Made by a program: the position numbers and the translations under genes. 64,000 nt of DNA from Stromatinia cepivora. Lineage: Eukaryota; Ascomycota; Leotiomycetes; Helotiales; Sclerotiniaceae. The stretch covers positions 806,001-870,000 of the forward strand of contig RCTD01000027.1 in NCBI GenBank assembly GCA_014898415.1, read 5' to 3'. This document shows, piece after piece, positions 61,945 through 64,000 of this stretch (its first letter is position 1; each line of letters opens with the position of its first letter). Below the pieces are notes generated by a model that saw nothing but the letters and a program-made list of their open reading frames with translations, did not search any database and was not told the DNA's origin.

Positions 61945-64000
61945 ATCTTTTCTATTTTTTATTCCGAATCATTAATTATATTAATAAATGGAGATGGTTT
62001 GAATATTTAATTAGGAAGAGGATTGTTATATATCTTATATAATCGATCTGAAGGGAAAACAGGATGAATTTTTATTACAATCAGGAGTTCGAGTTCGAAA
62101 AAGCTCCCAGACTGACCAATAATCTTGAATCTTCCTTGAATCAGGAAATCCAGTTTCTTGAATGATCTTTGGATAAAATAATTCTTTATATTAAATTATA
62201 TATAATCTTTGATATCGAAATCGATCTTATATTGATAAACATTTATAGATTTCGATATTTTAATTTGAATATATAATAAACCTTTTTTCATTTATACAAA
62301 AATCAATTTATTATATTTTGTGTATATATAGGTATTATATATATTTATATTATTTATTGGTTTATTAATATCTTCCTTTTATTTTTATATATATTTCGAT
62401 ATATATCTATATAGAATTTTGTAGGGTATAAATCTTTCTAAAGAATTATATAAAAAAGTAAATTGTATATAATTTATTATAAATAGAAATTCTAATTGAT
62501 TGTTTTAATAATAATTAATAAATAATTTTAATTGTTATTGAAAGTATTGATTATAAAATTTAAATTTAACTATCGATTTGAAGATAATGAATAATAGATA
62601 ATTTGAAATTAATTCCTAAAATTTAATTGAATTTCTTCTAAAATTATAATATGAATTAGGGATCGCAATTTAATATTATAATATTAAAAGGATTATAATA
62701 TCGATATATATAATAAAGATATAATTATATTTGAATTCAAATATTGATTAATTTATAATAAGATATAAAAATAATTTATTTTATTAATTGATTAATAATA
62801 ATTAAAATATTATTATATTTATATTTATCTTTATTAAAATTATAATAATCTTTAATAATATATTCGATTAAAAATCGGAAATAGATATAATAAACCGGGA
62901 ATACAATTATATAAAACGGAATTACATTTGCAAATATAATAATTGTGTCTATATTTAGTTACAATATTATATATTCTGAACTAATAGTATTATTAAGATA
63001 ATAAAAAATAGGTTTTGTTTATATCAAAATGAATAATAAAAACAGAATTATAAGCTTTACGAATTAAATAAATTCAAAGATTGTCGATATCAGGTATTAT
63101 TAGATAATTATTGTAAAACAAAAGGTCATTTTGAAATAATATATACTTATGATTTTGAGTAATTTGTATTCTGAATATTAATAAATTATCTATAGTTTTA
63201 TTTGTTTTGATAATATAATTAATTAGATCGAATCGAAGAGCAATTTCATTCAAATCGATACTAATAATCATTATTTTGTTTAAATAATATTTTTGTAAAG
63301 TTTCTTTTATGATTTTGATATCAATTTGGTTATCTTTAATAAACTATTAAAAACAATTCTTTTTTTGATATAATTCTGAAGATTCAATTTATTGATCTGA
63401 TAAATTAAAGTATCAATAAAAGGATTATTTTTTCTAGGGCGATATATAATGATAAAGTTATAATCGATTAAAACTTCTATTTAATAAATTTATCGAGTAT
63501 TAAAAGTTTTAATAATTATAAAATATTCGAAGACTTTATAATCGATATAAATCTTGATTTTATATAATAAATCAATGAATTCTGTTTTTCAATAATTAAA
63601 AAATCAAATGATTAACAGCATTTCCTTATCATGAATTTTATAATTCAATTCAATAATAATTATAGTTTTGAAGAAATAAATTATAGATAATTAATCTTTA
63701 TTATATTATTGTAATAATATATTAATAATCTTGGAAGAGGTTGATTGGTTAATAATAATGACTAATATAATAATAATACTATTCACTATTATTATAGTGG
63801 AAGACTTAGTTATATAGCTTAAAAGGGTAATCGAATATATAATGGTTGAAGTCAAAATATAAGTGTATTGAATATTGAATTTATTTTGCTTGTTTTTCAG
63901 AAGAATTCTTTGAAGAAAATCTTCTTATTTATAATATTTGATAGGATTCTATGAAATTCTATAATATTCTATGATTATAAATAAGATCGATTTAAATCGA
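61945..64000 (-). mobile_element. Ty3/gypsy element R2, continuation (integrase and RNase H side)
   Basis: The element resumes after the ATCTT duplication and continues past the window edge. Bases 61945-62330 match 34380-34790 of R1, and 62335-63020 match 45751-46430. Further right, the minus strand carries pol remnants, so the element is read from right to left and its RT, protease, gag and 5' LTR lie beyond 64000. Bases 63730-64000 are less clearly gypsy and may contain another insertion. Confidence 0.75.
63070..63690 (-). pseudogene. gypsy pol fragment: RNase H to integrase zinc-finger region
   Basis: On the minus strand one can read NYKIHDKEML near 63640, the RNase H strand IYIDYKVFEYFI near 63540 (expected TDHK), YRPRKNNPF near 63450, and then an open stretch 63271-63074 with LLFYNNYLIIPDIDNL, which corresponds to the segment before the H2C2 finger of gypsy integrases. 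In-frame stops stand at expected Trp and Gln codons. This order identifies Ty3/gypsy rather than Copia. Confidence 0.75.

Overview
The window is nuclear DNA of a filamentous ascomycete. Genes carry short introns (52-134 nt, two longer ones), the gene families are fungal (two Zn2Cys6 regulators, Cdc42, a Vma22-like factor), and the right part is an AT-rich, gene-free block of transposons damaged by transition mutations of the kind caused by repeat-induced point mutation (RIP). The style fits Leotiomycetes such as Botrytis/Sclerotinia relatives, but that placement is inference.

Layout. Bases 1-23.4 kb are the gene-bearing part. It holds a Zn2Cys6 regulator (1320-2578, minus), a secreted-type agmatinase with four exons (5043-6943, minus), Cdc42 GTPase with four exons (8305-9183, minus), a Vma22/CCDC115-like V-ATPase assembly factor (11216-12149, plus), a seven-exon Zn2Cys6/Fungal_trans regulator (15632-18389, plus), a broken hypothetical gene (about 18635-19825, minus) and a secreted cysteine-rich protein with five tandem modules (21745-23265, plus). 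Exon joins were worked out by hand from splice signals and protein continuity. I see no metabolic gene cluster here; the genes look like unrelated housekeeping, regulatory and secreted functions.

From about 23.5 kb to the end there is no intact host gene. The block is a stack of nested transposons whose ends and target-site duplications (TSDs) can be read directly: a small non-autonomous LTR element (23923-26095, TSD TTTTA), a 376-bp hAT-type MITE (27618-27993, 8-bp TSD), a solo LTR (28261-28518, TSD TTATA), and then a tower of insertions. A minus-strand Copia (family 2, from 29507) is split by a minus-strand Ty3/gypsy element (from 33215). That gypsy element is split by a Copia family-1 element (34796-45750, TSD ATATT), itself split by another family-1 copy (35981-41463, TSD TATAA). 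It is split again by a plus-strand family-2 Copia (from 46444), which is split by a second gypsy copy (from 53886), which is split by a third family-1 Copia (55085-61944, TSD ATCTT), which is split by a Tc1/mariner element (56294-57672, TA). The outer elements run past the right edge, so their order there can be predicted.

The main points of interest are the readable insertion history of this tower, the mariner insertion exactly in the YxDD codons of a Copia reverse transcriptase, and the tandem-module secreted protein lying about 660 bp from the first bounded transposon.
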